Positions 42,161-51,662 of a stretch of 64,000 bases of DNA are shown here, in pieces; positions within the stretch are counted from its first letter, which is position 1, and each line of letters starts with the position of its first letter. Origin of the DNA: Streptomyces sp. NRRL F-2664 (GTDB lineage: Bacteria > Actinomycetota > Actinomycetes > Streptomycetales > Streptomycetaceae); the NCBI RefSeq assembly GCF_000719345.1, contig NZ_JOFX01000007.1:124001-188000 (forward strand), given 5' to 3'. The notes beneath the pieces are model-generated. The model was not told the DNA's origin. It searched no databases and worked only from the letters and a program-made list of their open reading frames with translations. The position numbers were made by a program, and so were the translations under genes.

Positions 42161-43351
42161 ATGCCGCTTCACGTCGGGTTCGTGGGGATCGCATGGCACG
42201 GCCATGTGAACCCCACCCTCGGCCTCGTGGAAGAGCTGGTGCGCCGCGGTCACCGGGTCTCCTACGCAGTGACCGAGGCGTTCGCCGAGACCGTACGGGC
42301 CGTCGGCGCGGAGCCCGTCGTCTACCGCAACCCCGTCGACGACGCCCTCACCGACGACGGCCTGGACATCTCGCCGACGGACTTCCTGCGGGAGGCCGAG
42401 GCCGCCCTGCCCGTGCTGGCCGAAGCCTGGGCCGAGGACCGGCCCGACCTCATCGCCTACGACGGGATCGCCTGGGCCGGCCGCGTGCTCGCCGCCCGGT
42501 GGCACCTCCCGGCCGCCGAGATGTGGCCCTCCTTCGTGTCCAACGAGCACTTCTCCCTGGAGGCGGAGTTCCTCGCGGACCAGCCGCTGCACCCCGGGGT
42601 CCTGCGGTTCGTCCGGGAACTGACCCGGTTCCTCACCGCGCACGGCCTGCCCGCGACCTCCGCCGCCGACTTCCTCGGCCACACCGAGCCGCTGCGCCTG
42701 GTCTTCCTGCCGCGGTCCTTCCAGTACCGCGGGGAGACCTTCGACGACCGCTTCGCCTTCGTCGGCCCCTGCGCCGGCGAGCGCGGCTTCCAGGGCGGTT
42801 GGAGCCCCGCCGCCGACCACCGGCCGGTGCTGCTGATCGCCCTGGGCACCGCCTGCTACGACTGGCCCGACTTCTTCCGCATGTGCGCCGAAGCGGTCGC
42901 CGACCTGCCCTGGCAGGTGGTCATGGCCTACGGCCCCGGGCTCGACCCCGCCGACTTCGGCCCGCTGCCCGACCACGTCGACGCCCGGCCGCACTTCCCC
43001 CAACTCGCCGTCCTGCGCCACGCCGACGCCTTCGTCACGCACGGCGGCATGGGCAGCACCATGGAGGCCCTCCTCCACGGGACCCCGATGGTGGCCGTCC
43101 CGCAGACCCACGAACAGACCGCCGTCGCCGAGCGCATCGACCGGTTGGGCCTCGGAGTACGCCTCGACCGCGACCGGCTGACCGCGCAGACCCTGCGCGA
43201 AGCCCTCCTACGGGTCATGGGCGACCCCGGCATCCGCGCCAACGCCGCCCGCATGCGCACCGAACTGCGCTCCGCCGGAGCCGCTCCCGAGGCCGCCGAC
43301 CGGCTGGAACGCCTGGCCGCGTCGGCCGCCCCCGCCGCGGCACACACCTGA
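42161..43351 (+). CDS. MGT-family glycosyltransferase (GT1)
   Basis: A 396-aa enzyme; ATG 42161 is preferred because GGGGAG lies just upstream, and ATG 42146 is in frame. The N-terminal acceptor domain begins HVGFVGIAWHGHVNPTLGLVEELVRRGH, with the catalytic-type His. The C-terminal donor domain has HVDARPHFPQLAVLRHADAFVTHGGMGSTMEALLHGTPMVAVP, the MGT signature. Relatives such as OleD glycosylate macrolides for self-protection; others decorate natural products. It starts the GT-GNAT-deacetylase-methyltransferase operon and is divergent from the KS2 transcript. An AGTCATGA lies in the shared promoter at 42096. Confidence 0.9.
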   Translation: MPLHVGFVGIAWHGHVNPTLGLVEELVRRGHRVSYAVTEAFAETVRAVGAEPVVYRNPVDDALTDDGLDISPTDFLREAEAALPVLAEAWAEDRPDLIAYDGIAWAGRVLAARWHLPAAEMWPSFVSNEHFSLEAEFLADQPLHPGVLRFVRELTRFLTAHGLPATSAADFLGHTEPLRLVFLPRSFQYRGETFDDRFAFVGPCAGERGFQGGWSPAADHRPVLLIALGTACYDWPDFFRMCAEAVADLPWQVVMAYGPGLDPADFGPLPDHVDARPHFPQLAVLRHADAFVTHGGMGSTMEALLHGTPMVAVPQTHEQTAVAERIDRLGLGVRLDRDRLTAQTLREALLRVMGDPGIRANAARMRTELRSAGAAPEAADRLERLAASAAPAAAHT

Positions 43352-43396
43352 CCGCCACCCCTCCACCCATCCAGAACCTTCATTCAGGGAGTCGCC

Positions 43397-44119
43397 ATGC
43401 AGGGCAAGCTCGTCAGGCTCGAACGGCCCAGGGACGAGGACTACGAGCTGATGGCCCGGTGGTTCGGGCCCGACGCCCCCGCCGCCGTAATGGCCGCCAC
43501 CGACGGGGACGTCGTCACCGCCGAGGAGTTCCGCCGACTCGACCAGAGCGGCGGCCTGCGCCAGTTCGCCGTCCGCGACGCCGAGGACCGCACCGTCGGA
43601 GCCGTGCACTTCAAGGCCCAGGGGCCGGTCGGCGGCTACGTCCTCGGCGGCGCCATCGGCGACCGCGAACTGTGGCGCCGAGGCCTGGGCGCCGAGGCCT
43701 TCGACCTCCTCATCGACCACCTCTTCCACGCCCGCAACGCCCACCGCGTGCAGTTCACCACGGCGCTCTACAACAAGAACGTGCTCCGGCTGGTGACCGG
43801 CGTGGGCTTCACCCTGGAGGGCATCCTGCGCGAGTACTTCTACCTCGACGGCCGCCACCACGACGGCGCGGTGTGGGGCTTGCTGCGCCACGAGTACTAC
43901 GCGGCCGTCGAGGAGCTCAAGCGCACCGACCCGACCTTCGTCCTGCCGGACGCCGTACCCGAGGCCGACAAGGCCCAGGCCCGCCGGCTTCTCGCCGAGT
44001 ACATCGCCGGACCCTTCGGCAAGACCTCGACGGGACTCCTGCTCGACGCCGCCGGTGTGACGGCAGGCGCCGCCGCCGGGGACGGCGGCCTCGACCGTAC
44101 GCACGAGGACCAGCGGTGA
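43397..44119 (+). CDS. GNAT-family acyltransferase
   Basis: A 240-aa protein with a RimJ/RimL-like GNAT domain in residues 1-165 (VRLERPRDEDYELMARWF, ELWRRGLGAEAFDLLIDHLF for acyl-CoA or ACP binding, AHRVQFTTALYNKNVLRLVTGVGFTLEGIL). A C-terminal extension of about 75 residues is unusual. In goadvionin biosynthesis the GNAT protein GdvG condenses the polyketide with the RiPP amino group. This gene is the best candidate here for joining acyl chain and peptide. N-acylation of an amino sugar is the alternative, given its deacetylase and methyltransferase neighbours. It overlaps the next start (GTGA). Confidence 0.82.
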   Translation: MQGKLVRLERPRDEDYELMARWFGPDAPAAVMAATDGDVVTAEEFRRLDQSGGLRQFAVRDAEDRTVGAVHFKAQGPVGGYVLGGAIGDRELWRRGLGAEAFDLLIDHLFHARNAHRVQFTTALYNKNVLRLVTGVGFTLEGILREYFYLDGRHHDGAVWGLLRHEYYAAVEELKRTDPTFVLPDAVPEADKAQARRLLAEYIAGPFGKTSTGLLLDAAGVTAGAAAGDGGLDRTHEDQR

Positions 44120-44880
44120 CCTCGCCGCGCTGGCGCACGGTGGTCCTCTCCCCGCACTTCGACGACGCGGCCCTGTCCGTCGCCGGCCTGCTGGGCCGGC
44201 TGGACGGCCCCGCCGCCGTGGTCACCGTCCACGGCGGCGCCCCGCCCGCAGGCGCCCCCGCCTCCTGGTGGGACGCCGGCTGCGGCTTCGCCACGGCCGG
44301 GGAGGCCCACCGGGTACGCCTGGAGGAGGACGCGCGGGCCTGCGCCCTCATGGGCGCGGACCAGCTCGCCCTGCCCAATGCCGACAGTCCGTACCGCGAC
44401 GGCGGAGCCCCCCTCGCCGGACTGGACGAACTCCTGCGGGAGCTGCACCCCGACACCCGGGTCCTGGTGCCGCTCGGAACCAACCAGCCGGACCACGCGG
44501 CCGTCCGCGACCAGGCGCTCGCCGCACTCGCCGACCCGGCGGGCCCCCGGCCGTACGTCTACGCGGACCTGCCCTACACGGGCGCCGTGCGCCGGTGGGG
44601 CACGGACGCCGCGGTCGAACGCCTGACCGTCGACCCCGCGTACGGGGGCGCGTTGCGCGAGACCGCCGCCCGCCACCGGATGCGGGTGGCCTACGACGTC
44701 CGCCTCGACGACGCCGAATGGGCCGCCAAGCGCGCCGCCATCGTCTGCCACGGCTCGCAACTCGCCGCAGTGGCCGTCGGCCACGGCCCGTTCCTGCGCA
44801 GGCCCGGCCCCCTCCAGGCCGAACTCGTCTGGGAGCTGGAGCACTCCGCCGACACCCCCGCACACACCCCGGAGCCCTGA
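44116..44880 (+). CDS. PIG-L/LmbE-family deacetylase
   Basis: A 254-aa protein from GTG 44116. It opens VLSPHFDDAALSVAG, with the His-x2-Asp-Asp zinc site; a third metal ligand is expected in PLGTNQPDHAAVRD. The family removes acetyl groups from N-acetylglucosaminyl compounds (MshB, Orf2* of the teicoplanin cluster). Its stop overlaps the methyltransferase start (TGATG). With the glycosyltransferase upstream, the simplest idea is deacetylation of a GlcNAc placed on the peptide. The substrate is not established. Confidence 0.85.
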   Translation: MTSPRWRTVVLSPHFDDAALSVAGLLGRLDGPAAVVTVHGGAPPAGAPASWWDAGCGFATAGEAHRVRLEEDARACALMGADQLALPNADSPYRDGGAPLAGLDELLRELHPDTRVLVPLGTNQPDHAAVRDQALAALADPAGPRPYVYADLPYTGAVRRWGTDAAVERLTVDPAYGGALRETAARHRMRVAYDVRLDDAEWAAKRAAIVCHGSQLAAVAVGHGPFLRRPGPLQAELVWELEHSADTPAHTPEP

Positions 44881-45488
44881 TGTCCGCCACCCGCCGCACC
44901 TCGGTGTCCACCGCGCACTTCGACCGGGCCTACCGCTCCCGGACCGACCCCTGGGGCACCCTCCACAAGCCCTACGAGCAGGAGAAGTTCGCCGACACCG
45001 CGTCCCTGCTGCCCGCCGGGCGGCGCTTCGGCTCCGCACTGGAGATCGGCTGCGGCGCGGGCGCCCTGACCCGGCTCCTCGCCCCGCACTGCGAGGAGCT
45101 GCTCGCCACCGACTGCTCCGCCGCCGCCGTCGAACAGGCCCGCGCCACCTGCGCGGACCTGGAGGGCGTCTCCTTCGCGACGCTGCGGGTGCCCGAGGAC
45201 CTGTCCGACGGACAGGCGGACCTCGACCTCGTCGTCATGTCCGAGGTGGGCTACTACCTGTCGGACGCGGACCTGCACCTCGCCGCCCGGCGGATCCGCG
45301 CCCGGCTGCGGCCCGGCGGCCACCTGCTGCTCGCGCACTGGGTGCACGAGGGGCCCGGGGACGTCATGACCGGCCGCGGGGTCCACGAGGCGTTCCGTGC
45401 CGTTCCGGGGACGGTCCAGGTCGACGGCAGGGACGTGAGCCGCTACGGCGAGACCTACCGGCTGGACCTGCTCCGGCGCGCACCGTAG
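44880..45488 (+). CDS. NodS-like SAM-dependent methyltransferase
   Basis: A 202-aa class I methyltransferase. It starts VSTAHFDRAYRSRTDPWG and has the SAM motif ALEIGCGAGALTRLLA. MSEVGYYLSDADL and HLLLAHWVHEG match the NodS group, whose founder N-methylates the deacetylated glucosamine of Nod factors. Pairing of a PIG-L deacetylase with a NodS-like enzyme is seen in other operons and supports an N-methylated amino sugar. Methylation of an amine or guanidine on the acyl chain is the alternative. It is the last gene of the cluster as I define it. Confidence 0.85.
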   Translation: MSATRRTSVSTAHFDRAYRSRTDPWGTLHKPYEQEKFADTASLLPAGRRFGSALEIGCGAGALTRLLAPHCEELLATDCSAAAVEQARATCADLEGVSFATLRVPEDLSDGQADLDLVVMSEVGYYLSDADLHLAARRIRARLRPGGHLLLAHWVHEGPGDVMTGRGVHEAFRAVPGTVQVDGRDVSRYGETYRLDLLRRAP

Positions 45489-45594
45489 GCCTGGAGGAAC
45501 CGCAATCCCACCGCCGCCGACGTCTTGTCCACGGAGCTACCCGTTAGTAGCCTCCAGGCGTCGAACAGGCTTGTGACACGTGGGGGGTGGGCGC

Positions 45595-46095
45595 ATGGTG
45601 CTGCGAAGACTCGTGGCCGGACTGGCCGCGATCGTGCTGGTCGCGGAAGCCGCCGTGCTCGTGCTCGTCCACATCGTGCTGGGCCGCACCACGGCCAACC
45701 AGTCGATGTCCATCGCGGGCAGCGACCCGGAGGTCATGTCCAAAGCCACCTACGCCATGGGCGCGGGCATGGGAGCCTTCCTGCTGCTGTGCGCCGTGCT
45801 GGCCGCCGCCACCGCGCTGCGCGACCGCTCCCCGGGCCGCTTCGCCCGCGTCGTGCTCATCAGCGCCGCCGTCACCCACGCGGTGCTCGGCATGCTCGCC
45901 GTCGGACTGGTCGGCTGGGCAGCCTTCGTGACCCTGATGCTGATCCTGTGCCTGCTCGTCCTGATCCTGACCCTGTACCCCGCCGCCCGGCAGGACGGCG
46001 AGAGGGCGGAGCGCCGCGAGGGCGACGGCGGCGGCCCGCCCGGGCACGCCGGTGGTCCGCCGCCGCCCGGGGAGCTCAAGCCCACAGGTCCGTGA
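45595..46095 (+). CDS. Four-helix membrane protein of unknown function
   Basis: A 166-aa protein from ATG 45595 after a G-rich stretch. Hydrophobic helices lie at about residues 5-28, 50-75, 83-103 and 106-127 ([24 protein letters not shown] at the start). The C-terminal 35 residues are hydrophilic, rich in Gly/Pro/Arg. I think it is the first core gene right of the cluster. Its end overlaps the end of maf by 20 bp (convergent). Confidence 0.75.
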   Translation: MVLRRLVAGLAAIVLVAEAAVLVLVHIVLGRTTANQSMSIAGSDPEVMSKATYAMGAGMGAFLLLCAVLAAATALRDRSPGRFARVVLISAAVTHAVLGMLAVGLVGWAAFVTLMLILCLLVLILTLYPAARQDGERAERREGDGGGPPGHAGGPPPPGELKPTGP

Positions 46096-46696
46096 TGGAC
46101 ACGTCCAGTTCGCCCAGCAGGGAGCGCAGCAGCGGCATGGACAGCCCGATCACATTGCCGTGATCCCCGTCGATGCCGTCGATGAACGGCGCCGACAGCC
46201 CGTCCAGGGTGAACGCACCCGCCACGTGCAGCGGCTCACCGCTGGCCACGTACGCCGCCACCTCCGCGTCCGTCGGCTCGCCGAAGCGGACCGTCGTCGA
46301 CGCCGTGGCCGACACCTGCCGCCCGGTCGCCGTGTCGATCACGCAGTGCCCGGTCCGCAGCACACCGGCCCGGCCGCGCATCGCCTTCCAGCGCGCGGTG
46401 GCCTCGTCGGCGTCCGCGGGCTTGCCCAGCGCCTCGCCGTCCAGTTCCAGGACCGAGTCGCAGCCGATCACCAGGGCGCCGGCGGCCTCGTCCAGGCCGG
46501 CCACCACGGCCGCCTTCGCCTCGGCCAGCGCGAGCGCCAGCGCGGCCGGCTCGTCGTGGTCCAGGGTGTCCTCGTCGAAGCCGCTGACGATCACGTGCGG
46601 GGCGAGGCCTGCCTGCCGCAGCAGGTTCAGCCGGGCGGGGGAGGCGGAGGCGAGGACGACCTTGCGGGCGTTCGGGGGCTGGGGCGTGGCAGTCAT
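46076..46696 (-). CDS. maf: Maf-family nucleotide pyrophosphatase
   Basis: A 206-aa protein from ATG 46696 (ATG 46705 possible). [19 protein letters not shown] is the N-terminal Maf signature, and [19 protein letters not shown] holds the catalytic Asp with the T-to-C change seen in actinobacteria. [31 protein letters not shown] closes the fold. Maf proteins hydrolyse non-canonical or modified nucleoside triphosphates and were first known as septum-inhibition factors. It is downstream of pccB, accE and the 44-aa membrane protein on the same strand. Confidence 0.92.
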   Translation of the reverse strand: MTATPQPPNARKVVLASASPARLNLLRQAGLAPHVIVSGFDEDTLDHDEPAALALALAEAKAAVVAGLDEAAGALVIGCDSVLELDGEALGKPADADEATARWKAMRGRAGVLRTGHCVIDTATGRQVSATASTTVRFGEPTDAEVAAYVASGEPLHVAGAFTLDGLSAPFIDGIDGDHGNVIGLSMPLLRSLLGELDVSITDLWA

Positions 46697-46727
46697 GCCC
46701 GCCATCGTAGGTGCGGCCGGGGGCGGC

Positions 46728-46862
46728 TCAGAAGTGGCTCACGCCGAGGACGTACACCACCACGAGCATGGCGAGGGCGAGCACCACGGTGAGCCGCCGG
46801 ATCATCGCCTGCGCGTCGCGCATCTCCTCGGGCGGCTCGTTCTTCGGGTCGGACCAGAGCAT
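46728..46862 (-). CDS. mmpB: Tiny single-pass membrane protein, MmpB-like
   Basis: A 44-aa protein: an acidic N-terminus ([20 protein letters not shown]), one strong helix ([17 protein letters not shown]) and VSHF at the end. The position between accE and maf and the sequence type match the small morphogenic membrane protein now called MmpB in Streptomyces annotation, as I recall it. It is probably inserted in the membrane with the N-terminus inside. It is below the usual size limit of gene finders. No experimental role can be read from sequence. Confidence 0.75.
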   Translation of the reverse strand: MLWSDPKNEPPEEMRDAQAMIRRLTVVLALAMLVVVYVLGVSHF

Positions 46863-46890
46863 GTTCCGATCCTGGCCCCGGGAACGGGTG

Positions 46891-46920
46891 CGGCGCCTGA
46901 GTACGGGTACTCAGGCGCCG
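46891..46920. terminator. Perfect hairpin after accE
   Basis: A 14-bp perfect inverted repeat (46891-46904 with 46907-46920; arms CGGCGCCTGAGTAC) with a 2-nt centre lies 21 bp after the accE stop and 28 bp upstream of the 44-aa gene. Confidence 0.85.
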
Positions 46921-46941
46921 CCCCGCGTTCACGTCATCCGG

Positions 46942-47154
46942 CTATCCGGGCCAATACGTACGGCCCCAGGCCCGCGGCCCCGGCTGCGGCAGCCGCCGCC
47001 GCGCCACCCGGGCCGGCGTCGACCACTCGTCCGCGACCTGCGGGGCGCCCGGCGGCGTCGCCGCGGCCAGCTGCGCCGCGCGTGCCCGGACCACCGCCAG
47101 TGCGGCGGCCAGCTCCTCAGGGGTCGGATTGCCCTTGACGACCTTGATCACCAC
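46942..47154 (-). CDS. accE: Acyl-CoA carboxylase epsilon subunit
   Basis: A 70-aa protein starting at GTG 47154 with AGGAGG five bases before it. MVIKVVKGNPTPEELAAALAVV is the conserved epsilon core, and the C-terminus SRW-like part reads WGRTYWPG. This small subunit strengthens alpha-beta association in actinobacterial acetyl/propionyl-CoA carboxylases. It follows pccB by 18 bp and ends at a strong hairpin, so pccB-accE form an operon. Confidence 0.9.
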   Translation of the reverse strand: MVIKVVKGNPTPEELAAALAVVRARAAQLAAATPPGAPQVADEWSTPARVARRRLPQPGPRAWGRTYWPG

Positions 47155-47172
47155 GGTGACCTCCTGGAGGGA

Positions 47173-48765
<1,593 letters not shown>

Positions 48766-48801
48766 CGGGGTCGCGGCTCCCTGCATGGTGTCAACTGCCT
48801 G

Positions 48802-48815
48802 GTCAATTGATTGAC
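48802..48815. promoter_or_regulatory. Interrupted palindrome GTCAATTGATTGAC between pccB and birA
   Basis: Six-base arms (GTCAAT/ATTGAC) flank a TG centre, 37 bp before pccB and 82 bp before birA. It is AT-rich compared with its surroundings. It is a possible operator for a lipid or biotin regulator, but no regulator is encoded here. Confidence 0.35.
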
Positions 48816-48896
48816 TACTGCTGGCTACTGGTGCGTAGCGTATCGGCGGGCATGGCGCTCGGCAGTGCGGCGTTTGACACACCTACATTGGGTTGC

Positions 48897-49763
48897 ATGA
48901 CGCCATCAGATGCATCAGCCGGAACCTCCGCGGGTCGTTGGTCGAGCCTGGAGCGGCCGCCGCTCAATGCCGCCGCGCTGCGGCGGGCCCTCGTCACCGG
49001 GGACGGGCTGTGGACCTCCCTGGAGGTGGTCGCCTCCACAGGGTCCACCAACACCGACCTCGCCGCACGGGCGCCGCAGCTGCCCGAGGGGGCCGTCCTC
49101 GTCGCCGAGGAGCAGAGCGCCGGGCGGGGCCGGCTCGACCGGAGCTGGGTCGCACCGGCCCGGTCCGGGCTGTTCTTCTCCGTGCTGTTCAAGCCCGGTG
49201 ACGCCGTGCCGCAGGAGCAGTGGGGCTGGCTGACGCTGCTCGCCGGCGTGGCCACCGCGACCGGGCTCTCCCGGGCCGCCGGCGTGGACACCGCCCTCAA
49301 GTGGCCCAACGACCTGCTGGTCGGCGTGGCGGGTGAGGAGCGCAAGACCGGCGGCATCCTCGCGGAACGGGTCGCCGACGGCATCGTCGTCGGGATCGGG
49401 CTCAACGTCACCCTGACCCAGGAGGAGCTCCCGGTGCCGACCGCCGGCTCGCTGGCACTGGCCAAGGCCCCCGTCACCGACCGCGAGCCGCTGCTGAAGG
49501 CCGTCCTGCGGTCCCTGGAGGAGTGGTACGGGAACTGGCGCGCCGCCGCGGGCGACCCCGCCGCCAGCGGCCTCCAGGAGACCTACGCGGCGGGCTGCTC
49601 CACCCTCGGCCGGCACGTGCGCGCGGAGCTGCCGGGCGGCCGCTCCCTCACCGGAACGGCCGAAGCCGTCGACAGCGAGGGCCGCCTGGTGATCCGTACC
49701 GCCGAGGGGACCCACGAGGCGGTGGGCGCCGGCGACGTCGTCCACCTGCGATCCGTGCACTGA
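48897..49763 (+). CDS. birA: Biotin-[acyl-CoA carboxylase] ligase
   Basis: A 288-aa BPL without the N-terminal DNA-binding domain of E. coli BirA. VVASTGSTNTDLA, the biotinyl-AMP loop EEQSAGRGRLDRSW, LKWPNDLLVG and the ERKTGGIL/GIGLNVT blocks are complete. The C-terminal SH3-like domain (GRHVRAELPGGRSLTG...) is present. It attaches biotin to K552 of the alpha subunit at 17980-19743. A TTGACA at 48874 with a short gap to ATG 48897 suggests a short or absent leader. Confidence 0.94.
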   Translation: MTPSDASAGTSAGRWSSLERPPLNAAALRRALVTGDGLWTSLEVVASTGSTNTDLAARAPQLPEGAVLVAEEQSAGRGRLDRSWVAPARSGLFFSVLFKPGDAVPQEQWGWLTLLAGVATATGLSRAAGVDTALKWPNDLLVGVAGEERKTGGILAERVADGIVVGIGLNVTLTQEELPVPTAGSLALAKAPVTDREPLLKAVLRSLEEWYGNWRAAAGDPAASGLQETYAAGCSTLGRHVRAELPGGRSLTGTAEAVDSEGRLVIRTAEGTHEAVGAGDVVHLRSVH

Positions 49764-49982
49764 CCGGGCGGGGCCCGGCCGGCGGGGTCCGGCGCGCCGG
49801 GCCGGGTCCGGGCCGGCCGCGCCCCCCGGACCGCGGCGCGGGGCCGGGGGCCGTGCCCGGATCGAGGCCGGGCGGGGGAGTGAGCTACGGCACACCTGCC
49901 GTATGGTTTAGGCGATCCCGCTGCTCGTGGTGATCATCCGGTTCGGCAGGGCAGTGCGCACGGAATGGACAGGAGGCGGCCC

Positions 49983-51131
49983 TTGACCGTCGACGACTCT
50001 GCTTCCGGCACGTCCGCCCCCGGCCCCAGCGGTCCGGGCACCCCGATCGGGCGCGACCAGCACACCCCCCACCACGAGGTGGACCACACCGTGCAGCCGA
50101 CGGCGGACCCCCTCGCGATCCGCCTGGAGCAGCTGATCCTCGGGGCCGAGCGCCGGTACACGCCCTTCCAGGCCGCCCGGAGCGCCGGGGTCTCGATGGA
50201 GCTCGCCTCCCGCTTCTGGCGTGCCATGGGCTTCGCCGACATCGGCCAGGCCAGGGCGCTGACGGAAGCCGACGTGCTGGCCCTGCGCCGGCTCGCCGGC
50301 CTGGTGGAGGCCGGGCTGCTGTCCGAGCCGATGGCCGTGCAGGTGGCCCGGTCCACCGGGCAGACCACGGCGCGGTTGGCGGAGTGGCAGATCGACTCGT
50401 TCCTGGAGGGCCTCACGGAGCCGCCCGAGCCGGGGATGACCCGTACGGAGGTCACGTACCCCCTGGTCGAGCTGCTGCTGCCGGAGCTGGAGGAGTTCCT
50501 CGTCTACGTCTGGCGCCGCCAGCTGGCGGCGGCCACCGGGCGCGTGGTGCAGGTCGCCGACGACGAGGAGATGGTCGACCGGCGGCTCGCGGTGGGCTTC
50601 GCCGACCTGGTGGGCTTCACCCGCCTGACGCGCCGGCTGGAGGAGGAGGAGCTCGGCGAGCTGGTCGAGTCCTTCGAGACGACCGCGGCGGACCTGGTGG
50701 CCGCGTACGGCGGCCGCCTGATCAAGACGCTGGGTGACGAGGTGCTGTACGTCGCCGACGACGCGGCGACGGCGGCGGAGATCGCGCTGCGGCTCATCGA
50801 GACGATGGAGGCGGACCCGCAGATGCCCGAGCTGCGGGTCGGGATCGCCTTCGGCACGGTGACGACCCGGATGGGTGACGTCTTCGGGACCACGGTGAAC
50901 CTCGCGAGCCGGCTGACCTCCATAGCCCCCAAGGACGCCGTCCTGGTGGACGGGGCGATGGCGGAGGAGCTGTCCCGGACCGGTGCCGCACCGGTGTCGG
51001 AGAAGGAGGCGGAGGCGGAGCCCGGCGAGGGCGCGGCCTACCGGTTCGCCCTCCAGCCGATGTGGCAGCGCCCGGTGCGCGGCCTGGGCGTCGTGGAACC
51101 CTGGTCCCTGACCCGCCGCAAACGCCGCTGA
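49983..51131 (+). CDS. cya: Class III adenylate cyclase
   Basis: A 382-aa protein. The TTG start at 49983 is chosen because AGGAGG lies seven bases upstream; the ATG at 49965 would put that site inside the gene. After a disordered tail, residues 45-170 form a helical domain (RYTPFQAARSAGVSMELASRFWRAMGF). The cyclase domain (RRLAVGFADLVGFTRLTRRL...GRLIKTLGDEVLYVAD...VFGTTVNLASRL) has the metal aspartates and the transition-state Asn-Arg. It makes cAMP, which Streptomyces needs for germination and normal development. It is the known Streptomyces Cya type. Confidence 0.93.
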   Translation: MTVDDSASGTSAPGPSGPGTPIGRDQHTPHHEVDHTVQPTADPLAIRLEQLILGAERRYTPFQAARSAGVSMELASRFWRAMGFADIGQARALTEADVLALRRLAGLVEAGLLSEPMAVQVARSTGQTTARLAEWQIDSFLEGLTEPPEPGMTRTEVTYPLVELLLPELEEFLVYVWRRQLAAATGRVVQVADDEEMVDRRLAVGFADLVGFTRLTRRLEEEELGELVESFETTAADLVAAYGGRLIKTLGDEVLYVADDAATAAEIALRLIETMEADPQMPELRVGIAFGTVTTRMGDVFGTTVNLASRLTSIAPKDAVLVDGAMAEELSRTGAAPVSEKEAEAEPGEGAAYRFALQPMWQRPVRGLGVVEPWSLTRRKRR

Positions 51132-51662
51132 CCCCACGTGCCTGCGGGAGGGCCCGGCGGGGGCCGCTGGGCGGGCCGGAGTCGCTGGGCAGGGCCTGAC
51201 CCGCCGGGCTCCGGCGATGCGGGCACCCGCGCCCCGGCACCGGCGCCGTGCGCTGCGGACGTGGCCCTGCGCGGGTGAGTGCGGACGGTGCCGAACCCAT
51301 CGGGCGCCACCGGCGCGGGCATCCGCCCCCGGGCACTGGCGCCCTGCGGCCGGATGCCGCCAGACGGGCCCGACCCCCCCGCCGGCTGTGCGAACCCGGC
51401 CACGGCGATCCGGTCCTTGGGTCGCACGTCGGCGAACCCGGCCGGGCGGCGCCGAAGCCGCCGTGCGTCGAGGCCCCCACACCCCCCGGGCGCTCGGGGG
51501 CGTGTCCCGGAGCGGCCTGTACCCCGGCCGGGTGGCCGAGAGGCGTAGGGCGGTCGGGTCGGGCGGGGCCCTGTGACCGGACTGCTGGGGGGCGGGGGCC
51601 CTACCGATCGGCGGGAGAGCGCCTACTATCCCGACGTAACGTTCGTTAACCGGGAGGGTCCT
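51132..51662. other. 530-bp intergenic region without a convincing gene
   Basis: Very GC-rich sequence between cya and the enoyl-CoA hydratase gene. Short open frames on both strands are Arg/Pro-rich and lack ribosome sites. The last 40 bp hold the -10-like TACTAT (51624-51629) and the TAACG-TT-CGTTA dyad that belong to the hydratase gene. I see nothing else that can be supported. Confidence 0.5.
51637..51648. promoter_or_regulatory. TAACG-TT-CGTTA dyad over the hydratase transcription start region
   Basis: Five-base arms around TT lie 8 bp after a TACTAT -10-like element and 14 bp before the ATG at 51663. The position suits a TetR-type repressor of fatty acid or acyl-CoA genes. The regulator is not in the window. 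Confidence 0.55.
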
